In this document: positions 10,376 through 18,585 of the stretch, piece after piece
Layout of the letters: the number at the start of each line of letters is the position of its first letter
How positions within the stretch are numbered: position 1 is the stretch's first letter
Assembly (NCBI GenBank): GCA_944383305.1
Contig: CALWOZ010000001.1
Location: forward strand, 29,026 to 93,025
Length of the DNA stretch: 64,000 nucleotides
Direction: 5' to 3'
Source: an uncultured Clostridia bacterium
GTDB lineage: Bacteria; Bacillota; Clostridia; Lachnospirales; CAG-274
Program-made: the position numbers and the translations under genes
Notes under the pieces: generated by a model
What the model was told of the DNA's origin: nothing
What the model saw: the letters and a program-made list of their open reading frames with translations, nothing else
Database searches by the model: none

Positions 10376-10595
10376 ATTTTTTTGATACTCTGTATCAAAA
10401 CCAACTATTACTAATATTTTTCTACAATAATGTGGTAATTTTTATTTATTTTGACGCTTTGCACAAAAAATGAATTGTGTATTGCAATTTAAAAATTGTA
10501 TATTGCAATTTAAAAATTGCAATAGTATTAAAACAAAAAGTAAATTTATAATTTTTATTGTAGAAAAATAAAGTCATAGTTTAATTATAATTAAT
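10376..10595 (-). repeat. Dispersed repeat copy B (long)
   Basis: On the - strand: head ATTAAACTATGACTTTATTT, a middle with repeated TTGCAATTTTTAAATTGCAA-type hairpins in place of the GTGGTAATTT hairpin of copy C (only a half of which remains), a degenerate AATATTAGTAATAG block, and the tail palindrome TTGATACAGAGTATCAA at 10382-10398. The head abuts the terminator hairpin at 10596. Confidence 0.75.
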
Positions 10596-10634
10596 AAAAA
10601 AGATATTTATTGTTTTATATAAATATCTTTTTTT
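10596..10634. terminator. Terminator hairpin downstream of the chemotaxis gene and copy B
   Basis: 15-base arms (AAAAAAGATATTTAT / ATAAATATCTTTTTT) with a T run on both strands. It can end transcripts from the chemotaxis gene after they have read through repeat copy B. Confidence 0.75.
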
Positions 10635-10689
10635 ATGCCCAATAGGATTGATATATATTAGTCGTAGGTAAAATTCTTATAGAAAAGTA

Positions 10690-10990
10690 AAAACCTCCTA
10701 TTTATAGAATGAGATTAGTTTAAAAATTCAAAATAAAAGCATAGGAGGTTTTGCTATGAAATAAATAATTTATAACATTCTAAATATAGATGTAAATGAT
10801 TTGCACAAAAATATAGTGGTAAAGAAATTATGAAAAGTAAAATATTAAGAATAATATGTAAAAGTAAGAGAGTGAAAATAAGTAGGCAAAAAAGCCACTT
10901 TAGTAGTAGCCAAATAAGGTAATAGTGTAGCTTCAGTGCCTTTAGGACTTACAACAAGAAAAAGACTGAGCAAAGAACCTATTAAATGGG
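10690..10990 (+). mobile_element. Decayed mobile-element-like remnant with ribosome-site hairpin
   Basis: An 11-base perfect inverted repeat (AAAACCTCCTA at 10690, TAGGAGGTTTT at 10742) places a strong ribosome site in its right arm, just before ATG 10756. The following frame stops at the third codon but stays protein-like in pieces: NILNIDVNDLHKNIVVKK and, further on, GLTTRKRLSKEPIKWVV near 10930-10990. This looks like a degraded ORF, perhaps of an insertion sequence; the tail faintly recalls IS605-type TnpB ends. The family assignment is a guess. No gene was found in 10635-11271 apart from this remnant and the CAP promoter region. Confidence 0.3.
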
Positions 10991-11048
10991 TGGTTTTGAT
11001 TAATACAATTAAGCTATTTTTATAAATTATATTATTAGTTTAATAAAA

Positions 11049-11064
11049 TGTAATAGTTATTACA
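11049..11064. promoter_or_regulatory. Dyad TGTAAT-AGTT-ATTACA before the CAP gene
   Basis: A perfect inverted repeat with the same arm length, spacer and half-sites as the one at 4455. Two further direct ATTATTAC half-sites follow at 11066-11084. It sits about 35 bases before the predicted -35 box, the same relative place as at the surface-protein gene. Confidence 0.5.
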
Positions 11065-11098
11065 AAATTATTACAAAATTATTACCAATAATTGATTG

Positions 11099-11128
11099 TT
11101 TACAAATATATTAAAAATGTAGTATTAT
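11099..11128 (+). promoter_or_regulatory. Predicted sigma-A promoter of the CAP gene
   Basis: TTTACA, 18 bases, TATTAT. The transcribed leader starts with GACAAAGAAAACAATAAAAAA, close to the AGCAAAGCAAACAAATAAAAA that follows promoter P1 of the surface-protein gene, so the two genes share leader as well as operator sequence. Confidence 0.45.
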
Positions 11129-11289
11129 ATATATAGACAAAGAAAACAATAAAAAACAATACATAAACTTTTGATAAATAAACAAGATATTATAATCTAC
11201 ATACAAAATAAAAAAAATAATGGATAAAGCAAATAGGATATAGAAAAAGATACAAAACCATAAATTATATTTTGAAAGGAATAATTATT

Positions 11290-11970
11290 ATGAAAAGATT
11301 TTTTATTACAACTTTTGCTTTAACTTTATTTTCAACAGCAAGTGTATTTGGAGCTAGTTCTAGTCCAAATAACTCGATTATTAATTTTTTAACCATTAAT
11401 GGCAAACCAATTGAATATTATAGTCAAAACAATAATCAAAATAGTAATCAAAACAAACCAAACAATAATAATAGTGTAAATGATTGCACAAACGATAATA
11501 CAAATAATAGTACAAATGATAGTACAAACAAACCTTCAACAGAAACACCTAGCAATCCTAATAAACCTGTAGAAGACGAAAATAGTTCAAATAGCTCTGT
11601 ATCTAGCATAGAACAAGAAGTTGTTAGACTTGTTAATATAGAAAGACAAAAAGAGGGTCTTTCACCACTTAGTATAGATACCCAGCTATCTAAGGTGGCA
11701 AGATTAAAATCTGAAGATATGAAAAATAAAGGATATTTTTCTCATACTTCACCAACTTATGGAACACCTTTTGATATGTTAAAACAATTTAATATTTCGT
11801 ATAAAACTGCTGGAGAAAATATTGCTAAAGGGCAAAAAAGTGCAGAAGCAGTTGTAAATGCGTGGATGAACTCAGAAGGGCACAGAAGAAATATACTTAG
11901 TAAATCCTTTACACATATTGGAGTTGGTCACACATCAAATTATTGGACACAACTATTTATATCTAAATAA
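11290..11970 (+). CDS. Secreted CAP-domain (SCP/PR1-like) protein
   Basis: 226 residues from ATG 11290; the upstream TTG (11272) is rejected because the ribosome site AAAGGA (11275-11280) lies after it and nine bases before the ATG. A signal peptide (MKRFFITTFALTLFSTASVFG) is followed by an Asn/Gln/Thr-rich linker (about 45-100) and a CAP domain: VVRLVNIERQKEGLSPL, LSKVARLKSEDM, YFSHTSPTYGTPFDM, AGENIAKG, WMNSEGHRRNIL, HIGVG. The CAP cavity residues H, E and H are present. Bacterial CAP proteins are secreted and many appear with sporulation or wall functions; the activity is unproven. Shared promoter motifs suggest co-regulation with the 4830 surface protein. Confidence 0.9.
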   Translation: MKRFFITTFALTLFSTASVFGASSSPNNSIINFLTINGKPIEYYSQNNNQNSNQNKPNNNNSVNDCTNDNTNNSTNDSTNKPSTETPSNPNKPVEDENSSNSSVSSIEQEVVRLVNIERQKEGLSPLSIDTQLSKVARLKSEDMKNKGYFSHTSPTYGTPFDMLKQFNISYKTAGENIAKGQKSAEAVVNAWMNSEGHRRNILSKSFTHIGVGHTSNYWTQLFISK

Positions 11971-12039
11971 GCAATTTTATTTGTTATTTATCCTACTTTA
12001 ACATATATAACAAATATACATATTGCAAAAGTGTGTATA

Positions 12040-12074
12040 AAAAAGTCATAGATATTATCTATGACTTTTTTATT
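12040..12074 (+). terminator. Terminator of the CAP gene
   Basis: AAAAAGTCATAGAT, ATT loop, ATCTATGACTTTTT, then T-rich sequence. Repeat copy C begins within the T tract. Confidence 0.88.
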
Positions 12075-12255
12075 AATTTCAATTAAGCTATGACTTTATT
12101 TTTCAAGATAAAATTTATAAACGGGTCTTTGTTTTAAATCGTGGTAATTTATAAAATTACCACATTATCAAAGAGAAATAATAGGAATAGTTTGTTTATT
12201 TTGATATAAGGTATCAAAAAAACTAATTGATACAAAGTATCAAAAAAATTGATTT
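12071..12255 (+). repeat. Dispersed repeat copy C (most complete)
   Basis: Head AATTAAGCTATGACTTTATT, then AAATTTATAAACGGGT, an internal perfect hairpin (GTGGTAATTT / AAATTACCAC, 12141-12163), AATAATAGGAATAG, and a duplicated tail palindrome (TTGATATAAGGTATCAA at 12201 and TTGATACAAAGTATCAA at 12227). It lies directly beyond the CAP-gene terminator. No coding potential is seen. The rest of 11971-12433 is plain AT-rich sequence. Confidence 0.88.
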
Positions 12256-12433
12256 TAAATGTTTTGTATCAAAAGTTAATTAATATTATACTATCTTAGT
12301 AAAATTAAAAGCTTTTAATAAAATTTAAAAACTTATTTCTAATTATTAATTTTTATGTTATAATTAAAATAAATTTTATTTAATAATATTAAAAGATTCA
12401 ATTAACTATTGTATTATGAAAGTTGGTGCAATT

Positions 12434-12790
12434 ATGGATAAAATAGAATTTTTAACTTTTGGTGAAATTATTTTTTGTATTGTAGTTTCTTTTATTATAT
12501 TAAATTTTTTACTATTTATAAAATTATCTAGAGAATGTATATATCCTATACATATTTTTCATAGTATGGCTGAAGATTTTTATACTATATTTTCTAAACA
12601 ACCAATAATGTTTAAAGGAAATATATATGAAAGAGGTACACTTATAAAAATAACTACCATACATAAAAAAATATATGAAGGAGTGTTTATTGGATTTGAC
12701 GGTAAAAATAAAATTTGTATAGTAAATAAAAGTAATATAATAATAAATAATATAAAAAATATAAAAGACATAAATTTAATAAAATATTAG
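12434..12790 (+). CDS. Small membrane-anchored protein of unknown function
   Basis: About 118 residues from ATG 12434. A GTTGGTG ribosome site precedes that codon, the pattern used by several genes here; the upstream ATG at 12416 has none. One hydrophobic segment (about 11-32, IIFCIVVSFIILNFLLFI) is followed by a cytoplasmic or external domain of about 80 residues with strand-forming sequence (GTLIKITTIHKKIYEGVFIG, KNKICIVNKSNIIINNIKN). I do not recognise the family. It stands 56 bases before the stalk/TolC-like gene on the same strand and may be transcribed with it. Confidence 0.65.
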   Translation: MDKIEFLTFGEIIFCIVVSFIILNFLLFIKLSRECIYPIHIFHSMAEDFYTIFSKQPIMFKGNIYERGTLIKITTIHKKIYEGVFIGFDGKNKICIVNKSNIIINNIKNIKDINLIKY

Positions 12791-12846
12791 ACAATTAGTT
12801 TTGTATTTCGTATATAATAATAAGATAAATAGGAGGATAAATAAGT

Positions 12847-14322
12847 ATGAAAAAAAATCTTAAAAAAATTATTGTATGCACAACTTTATCTACACTTATT
12901 TTAACAAATAGTGTTTATGGTTATAGTAAAAAAGATGTATCTGTAAATATAGATAATATGCTACAACCTGTTAAATCTAATGTTATAAATAAAGATGGAT
13001 ATACATTAGTAGCTTTTAGAGATTTATTTGAAATGTTAGATGCAGAGGTAGACTGGAATAGTGTCAAAAGAAATATTACTGCTAAAAAAGATGGTAAAGT
13101 TTTAGTTATAAATGTAGACACTAATAAAGCTAAATTAGATGATAAATATTTAGATATGCCTGTTTCTGTTGAGATAATAGATGAAACTACATATGTACCA
13201 TTAAGATTTATATGTGAGGCCTTTGGTATGAATGTTGATTGGGATAGTGAAAAACAAAGAATATCTATAGATACTGGTAATGAAGGATACATATACTTAA
13301 ATAATCTTTATAAAGAAGAAAACACAACAACTTTATCTCAAGAAGAAGCTGTGAAAAAGGCTAAAGATAATAACTCAAATATAAAAAATCTAAATGATGC
13401 AATAGAATACACTAAGGAAGTTTCATATAATTTAAGCCAACAAATAGTAGGTCAAAATTATTATGACCCAGCAATAGAACAACTATTAAAGAACATAAAT
13501 AGCTTAAATGCACAAATTCAAGACAAAGATATTAATCAAAAAATAATAGAGGATAGTATAGAGTTAAGTGTTATTAGTTCTGCTACAGCCATTAAGAATA
13601 CTAAACTTAATATTGCCGTTTTAGAAAAGACTATTGAAGCTAATAACAAAAACATAGAAGCTTTAGAACTAAAATATAAATATGGTATGATTTCTGAAAG
13701 TGAATTAAAACAAGCTAAAGACACTCAAAAAAATAATGAATTAACATTAGCTTCTTTAAATAATTCTTTAAAAACTCAACAACAAACATTAAACAATATA
13801 TTAGGACAAAACTATAATACAAATGTAAATATACAATTAAAAGATGATTTTAGTGAAATAGATAAAATAGACATAGACTCATATATTACAAGAAGTAGAG
13901 AAGGAGATATATCTATACAAATACTTAAAAAGAACTTAGAAAGAGCAGAAGACTTAAGAGAAAATTATAGCCATACTTCATCTGAAGAAGATAAATTAAA
14001 GGCAGATAATGACATAAAAACTGCTCAAAGAAAGTTAGAAGATGCTAAAACAGAGATGGAAAATAAACTAAGAAGTAGCTATGATAATTTATTAAAAACA
14101 AGAGATAATGATAAAAGCTTAAAATTACAATTAAATAAGGCAATAGATGATTATAATAAAGTTGTAGCAAATTATATTAGTGGCAATGCAACCTTAAATC
14201 AAGTTGAACAAGCAGAGTTAGGAATATTAAACGTAGAAAAACAAATAGAAGAAAATAAAATAAATTATGCTGTTTCTTTATATACTTTTGAAAAACCATA
14301 TTTACAAAGTGGAGTTAATTAG
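12847..14322 (+). CDS. Secreted protein: stalk domain fused to a TolC-like coiled-coil region
   Basis: 491 residues. Signal peptide (MKKNLKKIIVCTTLSTLILT, cut near VYG), then a copper amine oxidase N-terminal-like domain at about 30-150 (LVAFRDLFEMLDAEVDWN, TYVPLRFICEAFGMNVDWD), then about 320 residues of long helices with the outer-membrane-efflux (TolC/OEP) pattern: LSQEEAVKKAKDNN, LNIAVLEKTIEANNKN, KYKYGMISESELKQAK, ISGNATLNQVEQAELGIL. TolC proteins export across an outer membrane, which a Gram-positive cell lacks; the stalk domain points instead to a wall-associated role. No efflux pump or adaptor gene is adjacent. Ribosome site AGGAGG. Confidence 0.82.
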   Translation: MKKNLKKIIVCTTLSTLILTNSVYGYSKKDVSVNIDNMLQPVKSNVINKDGYTLVAFRDLFEMLDAEVDWNSVKRNITAKKDGKVLVINVDTNKAKLDDKYLDMPVSVEIIDETTYVPLRFICEAFGMNVDWDSEKQRISIDTGNEGYIYLNNLYKEENTTTLSQEEAVKKAKDNNSNIKNLNDAIEYTKEVSYNLSQQIVGQNYYDPAIEQLLKNINSLNAQIQDKDINQKIIEDSIELSVISSATAIKNTKLNIAVLEKTIEANNKNIEALELKYKYGMISESELKQAKDTQKNNELTLASLNNSLKTQQQTLNNILGQNYNTNVNIQLKDDFSEIDKIDIDSYITRSREGDISIQILKKNLERAEDLRENYSHTSSEEDKLKADNDIKTAQRKLEDAKTEMENKLRSSYDNLLKTRDNDKSLKLQLNKAIDDYNKVVANYISGNATLNQVEQAELGILNVEKQIEENKINYAVSLYTFEKPYLQSGVN

Positions 14323-14364
14323 TGATATGTAGCAATAATTGTAAATAATTAGAAATTAAATAAT

Positions 14365-14421
14365 GTATAAATTTAATACCTTTGGAAAATATCTTTATAT
14401 AAGGAATTTTTCGGAGGTATT
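14365..14421 (+). promoter_or_regulatory. sigG leader: possible sigma-F/G promoter and ribosome-site hairpin
   Basis: GTATA (14365-14369), 14 bases, GGAAAATAT resembles forespore sigma-F/sigma-G promoters, though not perfectly. AATACCTTTG (14375-14384) can pair over ten positions, two of them G-U, with CGGAGGTATT (14412-14421), which contains the sigG ribosome site. A transcript started at the proposed promoter would lack the left arm; a read-through transcript from the upstream gene would carry the full hairpin. Confidence 0.4.
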
Positions 14422-14425
14422 TTTT

Positions 14426-15199
14426 ATGTCAGGATATAAAGTTGAAATATGTGGAGTTAATACAAGTAAATTACCTATTTTAAAAAATGAAGAAAAAGAA
14501 GAGTTGTTTAAACGTGTACAAGAAGGAGATGAAAAAGCAAAGGAAGAGTTTATATATAGTAATTTAAGACTTGTTTTAAGTGTAATAAAAAAGTTTGCTA
14601 ATCGTGGAGAAAATATAGACGATATATTTCAAGTTGGTGTAATAGGGCTTATAAAAGCTATTAACAATTTTGACGTAAATCAAGGTGTTAAACTTAGCAC
14701 TTATGCTGTACCAATGATTATTGGTGAGGTAAGAAGATATCTTAGAGATTATAATTCTATAAGAGTAAGTAGGTCTTTAAGAGATACAGCATACAAAGCG
14801 TTACAAACTAAAGAAATGCTTATTAATAAAAATTGTAAAGAGCCTACAATAGAGGAGATAGCAAAAGAACTTAATATAGATAAAGAGGATATTATATTAG
14901 CTTTAGATGCTATACAAGAGCCTATATCTTTATTTGAACCAGTATATAATGATGGAACAGATTCTATATTTGTTATGGACCAAGTTAAAGATGACAAAAA
15001 CTGTGACACTCAATGGGTAGAAAATATAAGTCTTAATGAAGCTATGAAAAAGCTTAATGAAAGAGAAAAATATATTATAAAGCTTAGATTTTTTGAGGGC
15101 AAAACTCAAATGGAAGTGGCAGAAGAAATTAATATAAGTCAAGCGCAAGTTAGTAGATTAGAAAAAAGTGCATTAAAAAATATGCGAAAATATATGTAA
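14426..15199 (+). CDS. sigG: Sporulation sigma factor G
   Basis: 257 residues from ATG 14426, eight bases after GGAGG; the longer frame from 14363 has no ribosome site. Late forespore sigma factor. Visible: the N-terminal KVEICGVNTSKLPILKNEE typical of SigG, region 2 (NLRLVLSVIKKFANRGENID, DIFQVGVIGLIKAINNFD), region 3 (RRYLRDYNSIRVSRSLRD) and region 4 helix-turn-helix (KTQMEVAEEINISQAQVSRL). In many spore-formers sigG follows spoIIGA-sigE; here it follows the TolC-like gene and precedes M16 peptidases, so its chromosomal context differs. The next gene overlaps or abuts its stop. Confidence 0.96.
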   Translation: MSGYKVEICGVNTSKLPILKNEEKEELFKRVQEGDEKAKEEFIYSNLRLVLSVIKKFANRGENIDDIFQVGVIGLIKAINNFDVNQGVKLSTYAVPMIIGEVRRYLRDYNSIRVSRSLRDTAYKALQTKEMLINKNCKEPTIEEIAKELNIDKEDIILALDAIQEPISLFEPVYNDGTDSIFVMDQVKDDKNCDTQWVENISLNEAMKKLNEREKYIIKLRFFEGKTQMEVAEEINISQAQVSRLEKSALKNMRKYM

Positions 15200-15210
15200 T
15201 GGAGATAAAA

Positions 15211-16452
15211 ATGATTGATAATGGTATAAATATAAAAGTTATAAATACTAATAAATTTAAAACTATATGTATTGCAGTACTTTTAAGACAAAGTTTAGAT
15301 AGAGATTATGTAACATATAATGCAATGTTACCAAAATTATTAATGATGGGTTGTAAAAAATATAAAACTATAAAAGACATAAACATAAAAATAGAAGAAA
15401 TGTCAGGTGCATATATTCATAGTGATATATTAAAAAAAGGTGACAATCAAATAATAGAATTTATAATAGAATTTGTAGAAGACAAAGTAAGTTTAGACGA
15501 AGTATTTTTATTTTTAAAAGAAATAATACTAAATCCTTTAGTAGATGATAATAAATTTAAACAAGAATACTTTGAAAAATCCAAAATATTAACTAAAGAA
15601 GACATAAATGCTAGACAAAATGATAAAAAGGAATTTGCAAAAGATAGATGTATACAAATTATGTGTGAAAATGAAAAATTCGGTATTTTAGCAGATGGAT
15701 ACATTGAAGACTTAGAACAAAATAAAATAGATAATAATAAACTTTATATTCATTATAAAAATATTTTAAAAACTTGTGAAATAGATATAATCGTAATAGG
15801 AAATGTAAATAAAGATAATATAAAAAATATGGTAAATACCCATTTTAATATATGTGATAGAGGTTATAAACCTATAAAAAATGAATTTATATATAAAGAA
15901 AAATGTGAAGAAAAAAATATAGTAGAAAAGTTCAATATAACTCAAGGGAAACTTTGTATGGCATTTAGAACTAACATATCAGTTGATAGTGAAAACTTTA
16001 TAGGGCTTTTAGTTGGTAACGAAATATTAGGTGGAGGCTCAGGTTCTATGCTTTTTAATAATGTTAGAGAGAAAGAAAGTCTTTGTTATTATATTAACTC
16101 ATTTATATACGTTTTTAAAGGAATTTTATTTATACAAAGTGGTGTAGACTTTAAAAACTATGAAAAAACTGTAAATCATATAAAAAATAATGTAGAAAAT
16201 ATTAAAAATGGAGAATTTGATAATGATAGTATGCAAATAGCTATAAATAGTCTTTGTAAGAAGTATAATGGAATATTAGATTATAATACTTCTACCATAG
16301 ATTACTATTATACTAATTATTTAGCAAATATAGATATTAGTATAGAAAACATTATAGATAAAATAAAAAGTGTTAAAAAAGAAGATATAAAAGAAGCATT
16401 TAAAAATATATGGCTAGATACTTGCTATTTTATGAAAGGTGATGAAAATTGA
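15211..16452 (+). CDS. M16-family peptidase-like protein, YfmF type (no zinc motif)
   Basis: About 413 residues, from ATG 15211, six bases after GGAG; the ATG at 15199 overlaps the sigG stop and lies before this site. M16 fold: two homologous halves, with KQEYFEKSKILTKEDINA, FNITQGKLCMAFRTNIS and the C-terminal half GNEILGGGSGSMLFNNVREK followed by SLCYYI. The HxxEH zinc motif is absent, as in the non-catalytic partner of two-subunit M16 enzymes. It overlaps the next gene, a HxxEH-bearing relative, by four bases, so the two probably form one complex. Clostridial relatives are annotated as YfmF/YfmH, linked to elongation factor P modification; that role is taken from annotation practice only. 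Confidence 0.85.
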   Translation: MIDNGINIKVINTNKFKTICIAVLLRQSLDRDYVTYNAMLPKLLMMGCKKYKTIKDINIKIEEMSGAYIHSDILKKGDNQIIEFIIEFVEDKVSLDEVFLFLKEIILNPLVDDNKFKQEYFEKSKILTKEDINARQNDKKEFAKDRCIQIMCENEKFGILADGYIEDLEQNKIDNNKLYIHYKNILKTCEIDIIVIGNVNKDNIKNMVNTHFNICDRGYKPIKNEFIYKEKCEEKNIVEKFNITQGKLCMAFRTNISVDSENFIGLLVGNEILGGGSGSMLFNNVREKESLCYYINSFIYVFKGILFIQSGVDFKNYEKTVNHIKNNVENIKNGEFDNDSMQIAINSLCKKYNGILDYNTSTIDYYYTNYLANIDISIENIIDKIKSVKKEDIKEAFKNIWLDTCYFMKGDEN

Positions 16453-17675
16453 TAGATAACATTATATATGAAAATATAAATGGAACAACACTTGCTTTTA
16501 TACCCAAAAAAAATTATATAGAAAAACAAGTTATGATTTGTTTTAAATATGGTTCTACTCATAATAATATTGTTATTGACAATAATAATATTAGCTTACC
16601 TGCTGGTATAGCACATTTTTTAGAGCATAAAATGTTTGAAAAAAAAGACTATAATATTTTTGATACTTTTAACAAATTAGGTGGAAATGTAAATGCTTAT
16701 ACTAATTTTTTGTCCACAACATATTATTTTAATTGTGTAGATAACTTTTATGATAATTTTAAAGAACTATTAAACCTTGTGAGTAATCCACATTTTACAA
16801 AAGAAAATGTAGAAAAAGAAAAGGGAATAATAGAACAAGAAATAAAAATGTATGATGATGACCCTTATTGGAGAGTATTTTTTAACCTAATGAATTTAAT
16901 GTATGATGAAAATAATCCTATAACAAAAGATATAGCAGGTAGTGTAGAAGATATAAAAAAAATAAATGAAGATATGTTATATGAATGTTATAACAATTTT
17001 TATACTAAAGATAATTGTATAATTATATGTTGTGGAGATATAGATGATAAAATAAAAGTAGAAAACTATATATTAAAAAATTTAGACTTAAATAATAAAA
17101 AAACAGGTTTTATACAAAAGTATGAAGATAAATGTGGTGGAAAATCGAATTATGTAGAAAAGAAAATGGGAATAAATCAAAAAATTTTTAATATAGGCTT
17201 TAAAAATGTAGAAAAAAATGTTACAATATTTGATAAAATGGTGTCTAATAAAATTGTTTTAGATATTATTTTTGGAAAAAGTTCATTATTTTATGAAAAG
17301 TTATACAAAAAGGGTCTTATAGACAATAATTTTGGATTTGACTTTAATAATTTTAATGACAATTCGTCTTATATATTTTCTGGTATATCTAAAGAACCAA
17401 AAGAAATTATAAAATATATAAATCAAGAAATAGAATTATTTAAAAACAAGGGTATAGAAAGTAAGGACTTTAATAGAATAAAAAATAAACATATAGGAGG
17501 ATTTATAAGAAAATTTAATATTATAGACAATATTGTTTCTATGGAGGCTGACTTTTTTTCAAATGGATTTAATATAAAAGAATATTATAAATCTATACAA
17601 AATATATCTTTGGAAAATGTAGAAAAAGCTTTAAGCTATTTTGAAGATAATTCATATTTAAGCGTTATAAATTAA
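16449..17675 (+). CDS. M16-family zinc peptidase, YfmH type
   Basis: 408 residues, starting at TTG 16449 behind AAAGGTGAT and overlapping the previous stop by four bases. The inverted zinc motif HFLEH is near residue 58, followed by MFEKKDYNIFDTFNKLGGNV and the more distal glutamate in EKEKGIIEQEIKMYDDDP. The C-terminal half has the arginine/tyrosine-type FYEKLYKKGLIDNNFGFDF region. It is the catalytic partner of the preceding protein; substrate unknown. Lgt begins 22 bases further on. Confidence 0.9.
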   Translation: MIDNIIYENINGTTLAFIPKKNYIEKQVMICFKYGSTHNNIVIDNNNISLPAGIAHFLEHKMFEKKDYNIFDTFNKLGGNVNAYTNFLSTTYYFNCVDNFYDNFKELLNLVSNPHFTKENVEKEKGIIEQEIKMYDDDPYWRVFFNLMNLMYDENNPITKDIAGSVEDIKKINEDMLYECYNNFYTKDNCIIICCGDIDDKIKVENYILKNLDLNNKKTGFIQKYEDKCGGKSNYVEKKMGINQKIFNIGFKNVEKNVTIFDKMVSNKIVLDIIFGKSSLFYEKLYKKGLIDNNFGFDFNNFNDNSSYIFSGISKEPKEIIKYINQEIELFKNKGIESKDFNRIKNKHIGGFIRKFNIIDNIVSMEADFFSNGFNIKEYYKSIQNISLENVEKALSYFEDNSYLSVIN

Positions 17676-17697
17676 ACTAAAATTAGGGGGAATTATT

Positions 17698-18585
17698 TTG
17701 GCACCAGAAATATGGTTTGTAAATTTAGGTATAAAAATCAATAATTTAGACAGAGTTGCATTTAATATATTTGGAATAGATGTATATTGGTATGGTATAA
17801 TTATAGCTTGTGGTATGATTTTAGGGCTTTTAGTCACTTTAAAAGAAGCTAAAAGAACAGGTCAGAATACAGATTTTTATATAGATACTGTAATAATATC
17901 TACTATTATTAGTATATTATTTGCAAGATTATATTATGTAATATTCTCGTGGGACTATTATAAAAATCACTTAAATGAAATATTTTCTATAAGAAATGGG
18001 GGTATAGCAATATATGGTGCTATTATAGGCGCTATTTTATCAGCTATTATAATATGTAAAATAAAAAAACAAAGATTTTTAAAAGTAGCAGATACATTTA
18101 CTTTTGCTTTTTTAATAGGTCAAATAATAGGGAGATGGGGTAACTTTGTAAATAGAGAAGCATTTGGTGGATATACAGATTCTTTATTTGCTATGAGATA
18201 TTTAAAAGAGCAAGTGTCTAATATACCTCAAGATGTATTAGATAAAGTAGTAAATGTTAATGGTATAGAATATATACAAGTTCATCCTACTTTTTTATAT
18301 GAATCTTTGTGGAATATAGTGGTTTTAATAATTTTATACACATTTAGAAAACACAAAAAATTTGATGGACAATTAATGGCTATGTATTTTATAGGTTATG
18401 GTTTAGGTAGATTTTGGATAGAGGGTATGAGAACAGATTCTCTTATGATAGGTTCAACTAATATACCTGTTTCACAAGTTTTATCTATTATACTAGTTAT
18501 AGTATTTATTATTTATATTTTTATAAATATAAATAATACTAAAAAAAATAAAGATAGCCTTTTAGAAGGAGCTGAAGAAAAATAA
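17698..18585 (+). CDS. lgt: Prolipoprotein diacylglyceryl transferase
   Basis: 295 residues, TTG start at 17698 after TAGGGGGAATTATT. An integral membrane enzyme that moves diacylglycerol from phosphatidylglycerol to the lipobox cysteine of prelipoproteins. Seven or so hydrophobic segments; the Lgt signature GRWGNFVNREAFGG is intact, with IDVYWYGIIIA near the N-terminus and HPTFLYESLWN and GLGRFWIEGMRTDSL downstream. Its stop TAA overlaps a Spo0E-like reading frame whose start codon has become ATA. Confidence 0.97.
   Translation: MAPEIWFVNLGIKINNLDRVAFNIFGIDVYWYGIIIACGMILGLLVTLKEAKRTGQNTDFYIDTVIISTIISILFARLYYVIFSWDYYKNHLNEIFSIRNGGIAIYGAIIGAILSAIIICKIKKQRFLKVADTFTFAFLIGQIIGRWGNFVNREAFGGYTDSLFAMRYLKEQVSNIPQDVLDKVVNVNGIEYIQVHPTFLYESLWNIVVLIILYTFRKHKKFDGQLMAMYFIGYGLGRFWIEGMRTDSLMIGSTNIPVSQVLSIILVIVFIIYIFININNTKKNKDSLLEGAEEK

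Noticed and set aside
10850-10990. Possible c-di-GMP or other riboswitch before the CAP gene
   Set aside because: Contains GCAAA-like pieces but not the ordered GEMM-I core, and it lies upstream of the predicted CAP promoter, so it would not be in that transcript.
12416-12433. Earlier ATG for the small membrane protein
   Set aside because: No ribosome site before it, whereas GTTGGTG stands at the right distance from ATG 12434.
14930-15148. Short leftward ORFs inside sigG
   Set aside because: Overlap a clearly coding sigma-factor gene; no ribosome sites.
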